A stretch of 56,750 nucleotides of DNA from DATCRE01 sp964235605 (GTDB lineage: Bacteria > Bacteroidota > Bacteroidia > Cytophagales > Cyclobacteriaceae): assembly GCA_964235605.1 (NCBI GenBank), contig CAXSCR010000025.1, forward strand, positions 1-56,750. The letters run 5' to 3'. Within the stretch, counting starts at the first letter, position 1. Each line of letters begins with the position of its first letter. Positions 18,146 to 26,506 of the stretch are shown piece after piece. The position numbers and the translations under genes are program-made. The notes beneath the pieces were generated by a model. The model had not been told where the DNA came from. It saw only the letters and a program-made list of their open reading frames with translations, and searched no databases.

Positions 18146-18220
18146 CCCGATAAAAATGAAAAGCAGGCTACTGACAATAGACTTTATCAGGAGTGCGTTT
18201 TGCTTTTCATTTTTACCGGG
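18146..18220. repeat. 20-bp inverted repeat (19 of 20 matching) with 35-nt centre
   Basis: The arm at 18146-18165 (CCCGATAAAAATGAAAAGCA) and the arm at 18201-18220 are inverted complements with one mismatch. The arms stop sharply at both ends. This could be a strong RNA hairpin or the paired ends of a deleted small mobile element. It lies 35 nt upstream of the preserved promoter of the HA-domain stub. Confidence 0.75.
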
Positions 18221-18254
18221 ACGTACATTTTTAATGGATAGATTTTTTAATTAT

Positions 18255-18262
18255 TAATTTTG
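18255..18262 (+). promoter_or_regulatory. TAATTTTG promoter element of the HA-domain stub
   Basis: A perfect TAnnTTTG element 23 nt before the ATG at 18286. The same element and most of the sequence down to the ATG recur before the intact paralog at 20230. Confidence 0.65.
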
Positions 18263-18285
18263 CAACTCTGAACAGATGGAGAATC

Positions 18286-18420
18286 ATGTCAACGCGGGAT
18301 AAATTGTGGGAGAAAATGTTTCAGCAGTTGTTGGCCTATAAAGCCGCGCATGGCCACGCCAGAGTTCCATCAACCTTTAAAAGATCAATATGAATTATTA
18401 AAAAGATTCGCTGTGAGGAA
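18286..18420 (+). pseudogene. Truncated paralog of the HA-domain repeat gene at 20230
   Basis: ATG 18286 opens a frame nearly identical to the start of the intact gene at 20230 (LWEKMFQQLLA, GHARVPSTFK), lacking four codons near the N-terminus. After ACCTTTAAAA it jumps to sequence matching the intact gene around 20475 (AATATGAATTATTAAAAAG), a deletion equal to about 135 bp, which shifts the frame to a TGA at 18391. Similarity ends near 18410. Only the first half-repeat could be made (35 residues). The promoter region is also shared, so this is a decayed duplicate rather than a fragment with no control region. Confidence 0.88.
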
Positions 18421-18439
18421 TTACCATAAAACGTAATAG

Positions 18440-19978
18440 CTATTTAAGTGCTAACTTTAGTAGAATATCTTTAAGGTCTTTACTCTCCGGACTCATGGCA
18501 TTTGCGTATGCAATTCTACCTTTCTTATCAAAAATCATATATCGGGGAATCAAACCTATTTTATGTTGTTTAGTGAAATCAGAAGTTTCAAAATTAAGAA
18601 TTATATAATTCTCTTTAACTTCAATTAAACCCTCCTTTAAAGAGGCTCTTTCCCAAGCTCCCAAATTTTTATCTATTGATAAGTAAACAAATACAACCCC
18701 CGTGCCCTTAAGTTGGTCATGTAGCTTTATCGAATATGGCATAGCCACCCTGCAAGGAGCACACCAGCTAGCCCAAAAATCAAGCATTACTACTTTTCCA
18801 TAATTAGCTTTAATCATATCATCTAAAGTTAATTGCTTCTTATCGCCCGACATCAGAATTAAGGTGTTGCTTTCTGATTTTACTGTGTTAAGTTCCAGGA
18901 AATTTTCGTTTCTAATAGAATTAATCATGGCAGTGTCTTTTATGTCTTTCTCATAAAAGCCGAAATATTCTTTAAAGTCGTCTTTTGAAAAACTTTTTGC
19001 AATGCGATTGATTTCACGGGTAAGAAGAAAATTCTTTGAATTTTCAGTAAACATAGATGCCGCATTAATACTCTTGTATATTTCTTTGTAATCTCTATTA
19101 ACGCCATCTTTAAAATTGATCTTTGTTGCATTTTCAACAAAGTATTTATCAGCCGCAGCTTCAAGAAACAGATGATAATACATGTTCGGGAATACGGTAG
19201 AAGCAGATGAGTCTTTACGCGTTATGATTTCAATACGTTCATAGGGTATCTTATTTTCGTTAATATTAAGCACCAAAGACATATTGATAATCCTATTTTT
19301 ATAGAAATCATATACCTCTTTTGAAATAGAGTTATTAGCGAGTAAAGAATCCAAAAAAACATTTTCATGTTTAAATAATAGCATTGATTCTTTATACGCC
19401 TTATCTTTTATCTTTTTCTCTTGAGAATCTATGGGGTCCTTACTCAGGTCGATACTAAAATCGGTAAAACTACGTGCGTCTGTATATTTGAATACCGGAG
19501 TATGACGGGGCTGAATGAATCTCCTTCTTACCTTTTCATCATAAATAAAGTCATAAGGTAATGTCTTTCTATTTAATACTTTAGGTAAAGGTCGATGATT
19601 ACTGTTATAGGAAAATACTACAGTATCGCCCCTTTGAAAGAGAAATTCATAATAATTAAAAGCATCATACCTATGTCTTACAATAGCATAATTACTCACA
19701 GGAAAAATTGCTACAGTATCTTTCGGATTTATTTTATTAATAACAAATTCTTTCTTTCTAAAATTATCATAGTAAACGACTTCAGGTTCAAATGTCTTCC
19801 CGTAACCACTCCCCACTACAAATTCGCAGGTATCAGTGATATGCGGCATTCTTTCAAAGATGAGTATAAGCGATTTTGATTCCTTGCCTTGGGGAACTTC
19901 AAAAGGTTGCATCGGTTTATCACAAGCTAAATAGACAAAAAGTGAGATTGCCAGCAATAGGTAATATATAAATTTCAT
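18440..19978 (-). CDS. TlpA-like thioredoxin-domain lipoprotein
   Basis: A 512-residue lipoprotein (lipobox FVYLAC, Cys19) with a long N-terminal region of about 370 residues and a C-terminal thioredoxin fold at about 380-512. The redox motif is WCAPC (Cys406, Cys409) in VVMLDFWASWCAPCR, with the cis-proline region at IPRYMIFDK. Bacteroidota encode many TlpA/ResA-like proteins with this layout; they are thought to reduce or isomerise periplasmic disulfides. The N-terminal region has no name I recognise, though its beta start and helical middle are typical of these fusions. The gene sits antisense between the two copies of the HA-domain gene, so it lies inside or was inserted into that duplication. 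Confidence 0.82.
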   Translation of the reverse strand: MKFIYYLLLAISLFVYLACDKPMQPFEVPQGKESKSLILIFERMPHITDTCEFVVGSGYGKTFEPEVVYYDNFRKKEFVINKINPKDTVAIFPVSNYAIVRHRYDAFNYYEFLFQRGDTVVFSYNSNHRPLPKVLNRKTLPYDFIYDEKVRRRFIQPRHTPVFKYTDARSFTDFSIDLSKDPIDSQEKKIKDKAYKESMLLFKHENVFLDSLLANNSISKEVYDFYKNRIINMSLVLNINENKIPYERIEIITRKDSSASTVFPNMYYHLFLEAAADKYFVENATKINFKDGVNRDYKEIYKSINAASMFTENSKNFLLTREINRIAKSFSKDDFKEYFGFYEKDIKDTAMINSIRNENFLELNTVKSESNTLILMSGDKKQLTLDDMIKANYGKVVMLDFWASWCAPCRVAMPYSIKLHDQLKGTGVVFVYLSIDKNLGAWERASLKEGLIEVKENYIILNFETSDFTKQHKIGLIPRYMIFDKKGRIAYANAMSPESKDLKDILLKLALK

Positions 19979-20198
19979 AACATGTTAACATGTTGGAGAA
20001 TAAGAGAATAAGCCCTAATTATAATAAAAGAATAAAATTCAAAAAGATCATACTTTGAACCTACGACAGACATCGTACTAAAGGTCGGGAATAAATATGA
20101 AATTACAGGTAGTATCTCCGATGACGAGAGGAAATTGTGAGGATCAGGCGCAATTCTCTGCAATAGTCATTTTTTTTCAATGCGCAGGAAAATTGGAT

Positions 20199-20206
20199 TA
20201 ATTTTG
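20199..20206 (+). promoter_or_regulatory. TAATTTTG promoter element of the HA-domain gene
   Basis: A perfect TAnnTTTG match 23 nt before the ATG at 20230. It is conserved, with surrounding bases (ATTAATTTTGC, CTCTGAA, AGAATCATGTC), in front of the truncated copy at 18286. This two-copy conservation supports a working promoter. Confidence 0.65.
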
Positions 20207-20229
20207 CGCTCTGAAATAGATTTAGAATC

Positions 20230-21327
20230 ATGTCAACGCAACAGGAGAAACGGGATAAATTGTGGGAGAAAATGTTTCAGCAGTTATTGGCTTTTAAAGC
20301 CGGGAATGGCCACGCCAGTGTTCCTTCAACCTTTAAAAATAAAACGCTTGCGCGATGGGTATCCAAACAAAGAGAAAATGAAGCCTCTATTGTCCCTGAG
20401 CGTAAGAAAAAGCTCGATGCCATTAGATTTTACTGGTATAAGGACATGCAGCAACTAGAAGAAGATATCTGGCTGGATAAATATGAATTATTAAAAAGAT
20501 TTCATAAAAAGTTCGGACATTATCAAGTGCCAGCTGGTCATGCTCTCCGCATTTGGGTTGACAGACAAAGAGCCTGGGAAGATAGAATGCCAGCTCATCG
20601 TAAGGCGCTTCTGGATGCTATCAAGTTTCGATGGAAGCATACAGTGAAAGCAGAATTATCAGATAGCTGGAATTCATTTTATAAAGAGCTTGTAAAGTAC
20701 CATACCAAATTTGGCGATTGTCTGGTAAGCAACCACTCCAAAGAATATTTACAGCTTGGCCGTTGGGTGCTACGTCAAAGAAAAAATTGGAAAAAACTCG
20801 ATACCCGGAAACGTAACAGACTCAAGGAGTTGAATTTCGTAACGTCCGATGAAATAGAAAAAGAGAGGAGTTTAAAATGGCTAACGATGCTTGCCATATT
20901 AAAACGATATAAAAAAGAGCACGGGCATTGCAGAGTGCCCAGCAAATACAAGGAGAATCCTGAATTGGGCAGATGGGTTGAAGTGCAACGCCTGGAAGAA
21001 AAAAAGTTGCCTGACTGGAGAAAGGAAAAGTTGAACGCATCAGGTTTTGAATGGTCAGGAAATCTTCGGGATAGTAAGGAGAGAACCTGGTATGCGATGT
21101 ATGATAAACTTGAAAATTTTTATAAACGTTTTAAACATTCATCGGTCCCGGAATACTGGAAAGAAGACCCGAAATTATCTATTTGGGTAATGTATCAAAG
21201 AAGGCCAAAACTTCCACTTACAATAGAAAAGGTAAGTCTTCTTAATAAGTTATCATTTGAATGGAATCCAAAGGCGGGAAGGCCACGGAAACGAAATGAA
21301 TCCGGGTGGTTTGTTAGTGAGGTTTGA
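20230..21327 (+). CDS. Stand-alone five-repeat helicase-associated (HA) domain protein
   Basis: A 365-residue protein made almost entirely of five helicase-associated (HA, PF03457-type) repeats at about 12-69, 81-135, 147-203, 217-275 and 287-345. Each has the W...L..Y/F...G/FGH..VP...LGRWV..QR pattern, closed by a K/RKEKLNALGFEW-like segment. The third repeat is weaker (FGDCLVSNHS). HA domains usually follow SNF2 or DEAD helicase cores and probably bind nucleic acid; no helicase is present here. The C-terminus carries GRPRKR (350-355), like an AT-hook, so DNA binding is a reasonable inference. The protein is highly basic. The start at 20230 is supported by the conserved promoter and the paralog. 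Confidence 0.8.
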   Translation: MSTQQEKRDKLWEKMFQQLLAFKAGNGHASVPSTFKNKTLARWVSKQRENEASIVPERKKKLDAIRFYWYKDMQQLEEDIWLDKYELLKRFHKKFGHYQVPAGHALRIWVDRQRAWEDRMPAHRKALLDAIKFRWKHTVKAELSDSWNSFYKELVKYHTKFGDCLVSNHSKEYLQLGRWVLRQRKNWKKLDTRKRNRLKELNFVTSDEIEKERSLKWLTMLAILKRYKKEHGHCRVPSKYKENPELGRWVEVQRLEEKKLPDWRKEKLNASGFEWSGNLRDSKERTWYAMYDKLENFYKRFKHSSVPEYWKEDPKLSIWVMYQRRPKLPLTIEKVSLLNKLSFEWNPKAGRPRKRNESGWFVSEV

Positions 21328-21503
21328 TAATAAAAATTTTGCGAGATTAAAAAATTAATTAGGGTGTTTTGTAATATGACACCGGCACCTGCTTGATTGA
21401 TGGGTATGACTCTAGAAGGGTGATTATTTGTCGAAAAGGGTGATTTTATTGTAACGGATCATTTACGTGACTATCGTTCTCCTGATGTTCAAAATTATTA
21501 TCA
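21328..21503. other. Non-coding sequence before decayed mobile region
   Basis: Contains two close copies of an AAGGGTGATT-like word (21417-21450). No gene is recognised. Confidence 0.35.
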
Positions 21504-21640
21504 TTAGTATTGCCATAGCTCGGTATTCAAATTATTAATTATTGCGTCAAGTTCCGATAGGTCTATATCAACATTTTCAGACAAGCCATCGCCAGTGTTT
21601 TCCTGGTCGTTATTACCGTCAACATTATCGTTTTTTTACC
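21504..21640 (-). pseudogene. C-terminal remnant of an unidentified acidic protein
   Basis: On the minus strand a frame ending at TAA 21504 reads as an acidic tail (NVDIDLSELDAIINNLNTEL) with no start and no recognisable family. Together with the fragments at 21732-22638 and 22720-22911 it suggests a decayed mobile segment. Confidence 0.3.
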
Positions 21641-21731
21641 GGAAAGTTAGGATTTGTAATGGCTTTCACTCAATGAGGAACGGATTTAAGAAACCGTTTT
21701 TATGCTTTGTGAGGAGCCACTGCCAGTCTAT

Positions 21732-22638
21732 TTAATTAGCTTCAATTATACCATCCATTTCGTAAAGAACGGTAAATAGTTCGAAACGTTTATCAACGGG
21801 GAGGCGCAGCGCTATAGCACGCTGACCTTTTGAGCGCGTAAGTATGATCTTCATTTTTTTATGCAGACTTTGTATTTCTCTGCGGTAAAGAACCGATTCA
21901 GGGATACCTTTACAATCCTCAGAATCTAAAAGATTAGACGCCTTACGATACAGAATTTTTACAACTTTCTTTCAATCATATCGCGGTTTGAAAACCGTAA
22001 AAGATACTTTACGATTTGTTTGTAGGCAGTCAATATTCGCTCCGCCCGTACTCCATATATCCTTAAATAATCATTTATACCATGCGTGGGATACTTACGC
22101 AGATGCGATAGGTAAACGATGAGTATGCCCATGTGAATGGTTTGCCAGTATCGGTAAAAACGTTTTTACCTGCATCTGGTGCTGAAGGCTCATTGCTATG
22201 ATTTTTAGCTGACATTTTTTTACCCTTTACATTTTCTGTTACCGGTTTCTTCTTAAAAGAAGGATCGACAGTTTGTTCTTGCGGGAGTGCGCTTAAACTG
22301 TCAGAAGATAATTTGAGTTGGTTTTTATTTTGGTTCATAGACAGTGCTTTTTTTACAGATTCCTTACTTGCCAATAAGTCTGTTTTAGCAGAAGGCTTCG
22401 AACTGTAAATAGTATGCATATCCGCTTTTACCGTTGAATCTGGTAAGGCAAGGCTATGATCGCCTTGCTGGGGTAACAAAAGTACTGCATTATCAAGTTC
22501 GGCAAGTGCTTTCTCAAATGACTCATCATCAAGGTCTTCTTCTTCGAAAGAATTTTGCTGACTATCTTCTAGTGCTTCCCTTACTAAAATCTTAAACGTT
22601 GCTCTGTCAATACCTGTAATGTAAATTTGATTCTCCAT
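21732..22638 (-). pseudogene. Frameshifted mobile-region gene of unknown function
   Basis: The start at 22638 reads MENQIYITGIDRATFKILVREAL, like the opening of Bacteroidota HTH or excisionase-type proteins (a ...TREEF..LI.EAV pattern), but no HTH is seen afterwards. It continues through a Ser/Lys/Gln-rich region. Near 22150 the coding signal moves to another frame (YLSHLRKYPTHGINDYLRIY, then AERILTAYKQIVKYLL). Near 21960 it shifts again (ILYRKASNLLDSEDCKG, then KMKIILTRSKGQRAIALRL) and ends at TAA 21732. A single protein of about 300 residues with two indels is the simplest reading. Function is unknown; the neighbouring integrase tail suggests mobile-element origin. Confidence 0.5.
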
Positions 22639-22719
22639 AATCGCCCGCCTCCCTTCAGTTTATGTTTTGTTTTGTAGTCAATAGTTTACTTAACTTAAAT
22701 TAAATAAAATTATGTGTTT

Positions 22720-22911
22720 TTATGCAGCTTGCTTTCTGATGTCGGAATTGTTCACCAGAATCATGTCAAGCTTAGGTAATGATCTTACAGCTTCTTGTTT
22801 TCTTTCATCGCGTACTTGCGCGTATATCTCCATGGTCTGTATGCTCTTGTGGCCTAACAATTTAGACACAGTGTATAGATCGCCATTGGTAGCCTCCCGC
22901 ATGTTCATCAC
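22720..22911 (-). pseudogene. Tyrosine recombinase (phage integrase) C-terminal fragment
   Basis: The 63-residue frame contains ATNGDLYTVSKLLGHKSIQT followed by EIYAQV and AVRSLP. This is the end of the catalytic domain of a tyrosine recombinase: the LLGH.S...T..Y segment with the conserved His and the nucleophilic Tyr. The upstream HxLR box and everything N-terminal to it are absent, because sequence before about 22915 has no similarity. It is a dead fragment marking a former mobile element. Confidence 0.85.
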
Positions 22912-23191
22912 GTTGCATTTTTTTACTCAATACATACAATTCGGTTTATGGATGCAAACATGCTACATGACAAAGGCCGTGTCAAATATTAGAGATAGAA
23001 ATCAGCCGGTGTAAATACGATTAACGTCTTTACAGCGATTCATTGCAATTTATTAGGCAGTAAGTGAATGATTTGACCGAAGTGCCGCGGTAAGGGCAAG
23101 AATGAGTATGTGGCTGAGCAAAACTTAACCACTATAGAGAACGTCAGAATAGCGTAATTGAATAAATAACTTACTCAAGCACTACCAATAA

Positions 23192-24235
23192 TTATTTTGT
23201 TTCATAGAGCTCAAATTCTTTGATGTATCCATCTCTAGTAACGATCTCTTTTATATTAGTTTTATCAACTGCTTCTACATCAAATAAGATACATGGAACA
23301 TTTCTTTTACCATTATTTGCGTAGGTTTGCATTTCTACGTCTCCTGTTGTCATCAATTTCATAGCTAGTTCTGCTGCTTTGTTAGCTATGGCTTTAATAG
23401 ACTTATATACACTCATAGATTGATGATGCCCCAGCATAATATTGCGGCATGCAGCTACACTGGCGTCTTGACCTGATACTAAGGTGTTTTGAAACATGGG
23501 ATAAGCATCAAGGGCTTGAACGACACCTTCAGATAATCCATCACTAGCAGAAAAAGTTACGTCTAACGTTCCTGTATAATCTTTAAGAAAACCATCTAAG
23601 AGTAAAAAGGCTTCAAGTGGTCCCCACATTTCCACGGCTTGATCAAATACAACTTTAATATCTCCTTGATCAATATAGGGCTTTAACACGTTCATTTGTC
23701 CTTGCTTAATAAGGCTGGTATTGTTATCACTAATAGGGCCGTTGATGAATGAATAATTACCCTTTGGTTTAACTTTAACCATATGTTCGGCCATAAGCTC
23801 ACCGACCTTTATACTGTTGAAAGTTACGTAGTAATGAAGATTGCAATTTGGTATCAACCTATCGTATGCAATCACCTTCACGCCAGCCTTATCTGCATAG
23901 TCTATGGCATTTGCAATAGCTTTACCATCGACAGCAACAACCACAATAACTTTTATACCTTCATCAACCATCTGCTTAAGCTGGTTAATCTGTGTATGCG
24001 CATCGTTATATGCATTCTTTATCTCAGCATGACCGCCCAGTTCTTCGACTCTTTTAGAAAAATAGTTTATGTCTTTAGACCACCGTTCTTGCACAAGATC
24101 ATCAACTAAGAAACCAATTTTTATTTTATCTGCACTATTCGAATTATTTTCCTTCCGCGTAAAGCTAAACATTAACACTGATGCGAATACAATTAGCACC
24201 ATTAAGGTTTTCTGTATAGAAATTTGATTTGTCAT
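23192..24235 (-). CDS. XylF-like periplasmic sugar-binding protein, orphan
   Basis: A 347-residue periplasmic binding protein of the LacI/RbsB type, closest by pattern to D-xylose-binding XylF. Marks include KIGFLVDDLVQERW after the signal region, VIVVVAVDGKAIANAIDYADKAGVKVIAYDRLI, the GPISDNN loop and a late SGQDASVAACRNIMLG block. The N-terminus is a signal or anchor (MVLIVFASVLMFSF), with no lipobox Cys. No ABC ATPase, permease or sugar isomerase lies nearby, so it may serve a distant transporter or act as a sensor ligand-binding protein. The ligand is probably a pentose, from family only. It appears monocistronic. Confidence 0.8.
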   Translation of the reverse strand: MTNQISIQKTLMVLIVFASVLMFSFTRKENNSNSADKIKIGFLVDDLVQERWSKDINYFSKRVEELGGHAEIKNAYNDAHTQINQLKQMVDEGIKVIVVVAVDGKAIANAIDYADKAGVKVIAYDRLIPNCNLHYYVTFNSIKVGELMAEHMVKVKPKGNYSFINGPISDNNTSLIKQGQMNVLKPYIDQGDIKVVFDQAVEMWGPLEAFLLLDGFLKDYTGTLDVTFSASDGLSEGVVQALDAYPMFQNTLVSGQDASVAACRNIMLGHHQSMSVYKSIKAIANKAAELAMKLMTTGDVEMQTYANNGKRNVPCILFDVEAVDKTNIKEIVTRDGYIKEFELYETK

Positions 24236-24854
24236 ATTAACGTAAAAGTAATAATATACTTACTATGGAATAGGCTTAAATATAAAGTAATGGTACTTGA
24301 AAATTACATATTAAAAACGGGTATTTTCGTGAGATAAAAACCTCACTTTAAGCTACAAGTAGGAGGATCATGGGTATCTGGAGCCGCGGAAATTGCTTTA
24401 AGTTTTTAATATCAAACTTATAGCTTCTGGCTGCTAGCTTTGAGTTTCCAGATTGGTTTTTTAAAGTTTAATGCCGGTGACTCACATGTTGGGCGTGTTA
24501 AGGATTTGTATTTCTTGACAGGCGGCATAACAAAGAAGTAAAAGTTGCAGATAACAATCATCGTTTGAAAACGCAATCCCCCCAGCGAAATCGCTAATGT
24601 TGGAAGTTGAGCCAAGGCAGTTCATAACGCATTATTAAACTGGTTAGCGTTCCTGTAAAACAAACACCTTTCCAAAACATCATAAGAAATAATTCTTTTT
24701 TTTATATCAATAGTTAGTAAAAACACGCTTAATCAACTATCATTTTTTAAAACCGCTTTCGCTGTTTAAGATGACCACTTTTCTTATTGTGGATGTAATT
24801 ATTTTAACTTTGCATCATTGGTTTATAGGAGTTTTTAATAATTAAAATAATGGT
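24236..24854. other. Intergenic region upstream of the mhqO-like gene
   Basis: About 620 bases. A plus-strand frame around 24415-24542 ends in a protein-like stretch (GDSHVGRVKDLYFLTGGIT), but it is short, has no start and is unidentified. Imperfect repeats of AGCTTCTGGCTGCTAGCTTT type occur near 24422. The promoter candidate at 24805-24812 is listed separately. Confidence 0.3.
24805..24812 (+). promoter_or_regulatory. TAACTTTG promoter element of the mhqO-mhqD operon
   Basis: TAACTTTG is a perfect TAnnTTTG match 42 nt before the ATG at 24855. A TTG at 24787-24789 lies 15 nt upstream, a little closer than the usual -33 spacing. Confidence 0.5.
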
Positions 24855-25790
24855 ATGGAAAACAAAGTTTTAGGCATACACCATATTACCGCTATAGCAG
24901 GTAATGCAAAACGTAATTTTGAATTCTACACAAAAGTGTTAGGGTTAAGAATGGTAAAGAAGACTGTAAACTTCGATGACCCTAGAACCTATCACTTTTA
25001 TTATGGGGATAGAGTTGGATCGCCAGGCACAATTCTCACTTTCTTTCCATGGGATAATGTGAAGCAAGGCAGGAAAGGAACGGGCATGGCAACAGAAATT
25101 GGATATGCTGTTCCGAATCAAAGTTTGGACTTTTGGATTAACCGTTTTAATACCTATAATGTAAAGGTTAGAGAAACAGGAAAACGATTTGGTGAAGAAT
25201 TTATTTCCTTTGAGGATGCTGATGGATTATACTTAAACCTTATCATTCCTAAAATTCAAGACAACAGAAAGGCCTGGGAAACTAATGATGTTAAAAGCCA
25301 TGTTGCAGCTAAAGGCTTTCATAGTATAACGATAACATTAAGCAACATAACAGCGACTGCAAAAATTCTAACTGATATTTTTGAATTCAAATTAGCAGCA
25401 CAAGAAGGCAACCGCTTTAGGTATATCACAAATGCTGTTGATACCGCTTCTATTGTTGATCTTTTAGAAGCTGCAGACCAGCCGCAAGCCATCAACGCGG
25501 GCGGAACGATACACCACGTTGCTTTCAGGGTTAAAGATGAGGCTACGCTTATGAAGTTCCGCGATAAGATTGCAGACGCAGGATACAACATTACACCGAA
25601 GATTGATCGTAATTATTTTTTCTCTTTATACTTTAGAGAACCAGGTGGTGTTCTATTTGAATTAGCTACTGATAACCCGGGATTCTCTGTTGATGAAAGT
25701 GTAGAAGAGCTAGGAACAAATTTAAAATTGCCTAGCCAATATGAAAGCAATCGCGAAAGGATAGAATCTGTTTTACCTGAGTTATCTTAA
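24855..25790 (+). CDS. Ring-cleaving dioxygenase (MhqO/MhqE-like, VOC superfamily)
   Basis: A 311-residue protein with two glyoxalase/VOC domains. The first starts GIHHITAIAGNAKRNFEFYTKVLGL (metal His9) and has SPGTILTFFPW. The second has a central IHHVAFRVKDEATL with the second metal His, and REPGGVLFELATD carrying the metal Glu. This matches MhqA/MhqE/MhqO, which open hydroquinone or catechol rings and give resistance to quinones. The gene directly after it (5 nt) is an MhqD-like hydrolase, the same pairing as in Bacillus mhqNOP and mhqED. In those systems a MarR repressor (MhqR) controls the operon; none is seen here. Confidence 0.85.
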   Translation: MENKVLGIHHITAIAGNAKRNFEFYTKVLGLRMVKKTVNFDDPRTYHFYYGDRVGSPGTILTFFPWDNVKQGRKGTGMATEIGYAVPNQSLDFWINRFNTYNVKVRETGKRFGEEFISFEDADGLYLNLIIPKIQDNRKAWETNDVKSHVAAKGFHSITITLSNITATAKILTDIFEFKLAAQEGNRFRYITNAVDTASIVDLLEAADQPQAINAGGTIHHVAFRVKDEATLMKFRDKIADAGYNITPKIDRNYFFSLYFREPGGVLFELATDNPGFSVDESVEELGTNLKLPSQYESNRERIESVLPELS

Positions 25791-25795
25791 TAAGC

Positions 25796-26413
25796 ATGCA
25801 TACAAAAAACGTAATATTTGGTGGCAAAAATGTTAGTGAGGCTACAAAAGCATTAATCATGATTCATGGACGAGGTGGTTCTGCTGAAGATATACTTCGG
25901 TTAGCAGCTAATCTACATGTTGAAGGTTTTGCCCTTCTCGCTCCACAGGCAGAAAATAATAGCTGGTATCCCCTGTCATTTCTTTCACCAATAAACCAGA
26001 ATGAGCCGGCACTTTCATCTGCCCTTGTGGTTATTAATGAAATTGTAAAAGATCTACATACTGCAGGTATAACTTCTGAACATATTTACTTCCTTGGCTT
26101 TTCTCAAGGTGCTTGTCTATGTCTTGAATATGTAGCGCGAAATGCGAAGAAGTGGGGCGGCATAACTGCCTTCACTGGTGGTTTAATCGGTGATAAAATT
26201 TATCATGAAAATTACAGTGGCAATTTCAATTCTACACCCATATTTATTGGTACTAGTAATCCTGATCCGCATGTGCCTGTTCAAAGAGTTCATGCCACCA
26301 CGGAGATTCTACAGTCAATGCATGCTTCAGTTACTGAAAGGGTGTATCAAAATATGGGACATACTATAAATCATGATGAGATTGAGAAAGCCAATAACCT
26401 TATATTTGTATAA
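25796..26413 (+). CDS. MhqD-like carboxylesterase/phospholipase (alpha/beta hydrolase)
   Basis: A 205-residue alpha/beta hydrolase of the YpfH/MhqD group. MIHGRGGSAEDI is the oxyanion segment, GFSQGACL carries the nucleophile Ser103, and Asp157 (SNPDPHVP) and His189 (GHTINHDE) complete the triad. It follows the ring-cleaving dioxygenase by 5 nt and shares its promoter. It probably hydrolyses ring-cleavage products or esters formed during quinone detoxification; the true substrate is not known. Confidence 0.85.
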   Translation: MHTKNVIFGGKNVSEATKALIMIHGRGGSAEDILRLAANLHVEGFALLAPQAENNSWYPLSFLSPINQNEPALSSALVVINEIVKDLHTAGITSEHIYFLGFSQGACLCLEYVARNAKKWGGITAFTGGLIGDKIYHENYSGNFNSTPIFIGTSNPDPHVPVQRVHATTEILQSMHASVTERVYQNMGHTINHDEIEKANNLIFV

Positions 26414-26506
26414 GTTTAGCTTTATGTACCTATCAAATTTGAGATGTCTAACCATCACTAAGAAGTTTAGTGACAACCAAAGGGGCCATTTAAATAATTC
26501 GTAAGG

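Noticed and set aside
24415..24542. Plus-strand frame ending in a protein-like stretch before the mhqO-like gene
   Set aside because: It is short, has no start codon in a sensible place and resembles no family I know; left as a note in the gap description.
26456..26472. CACTAA/TTAGTG hairpin between the mhqD-like gene and malQ
   Set aside because: Only six base pairs and no T run on either strand; too weak to call a bidirectional terminator.
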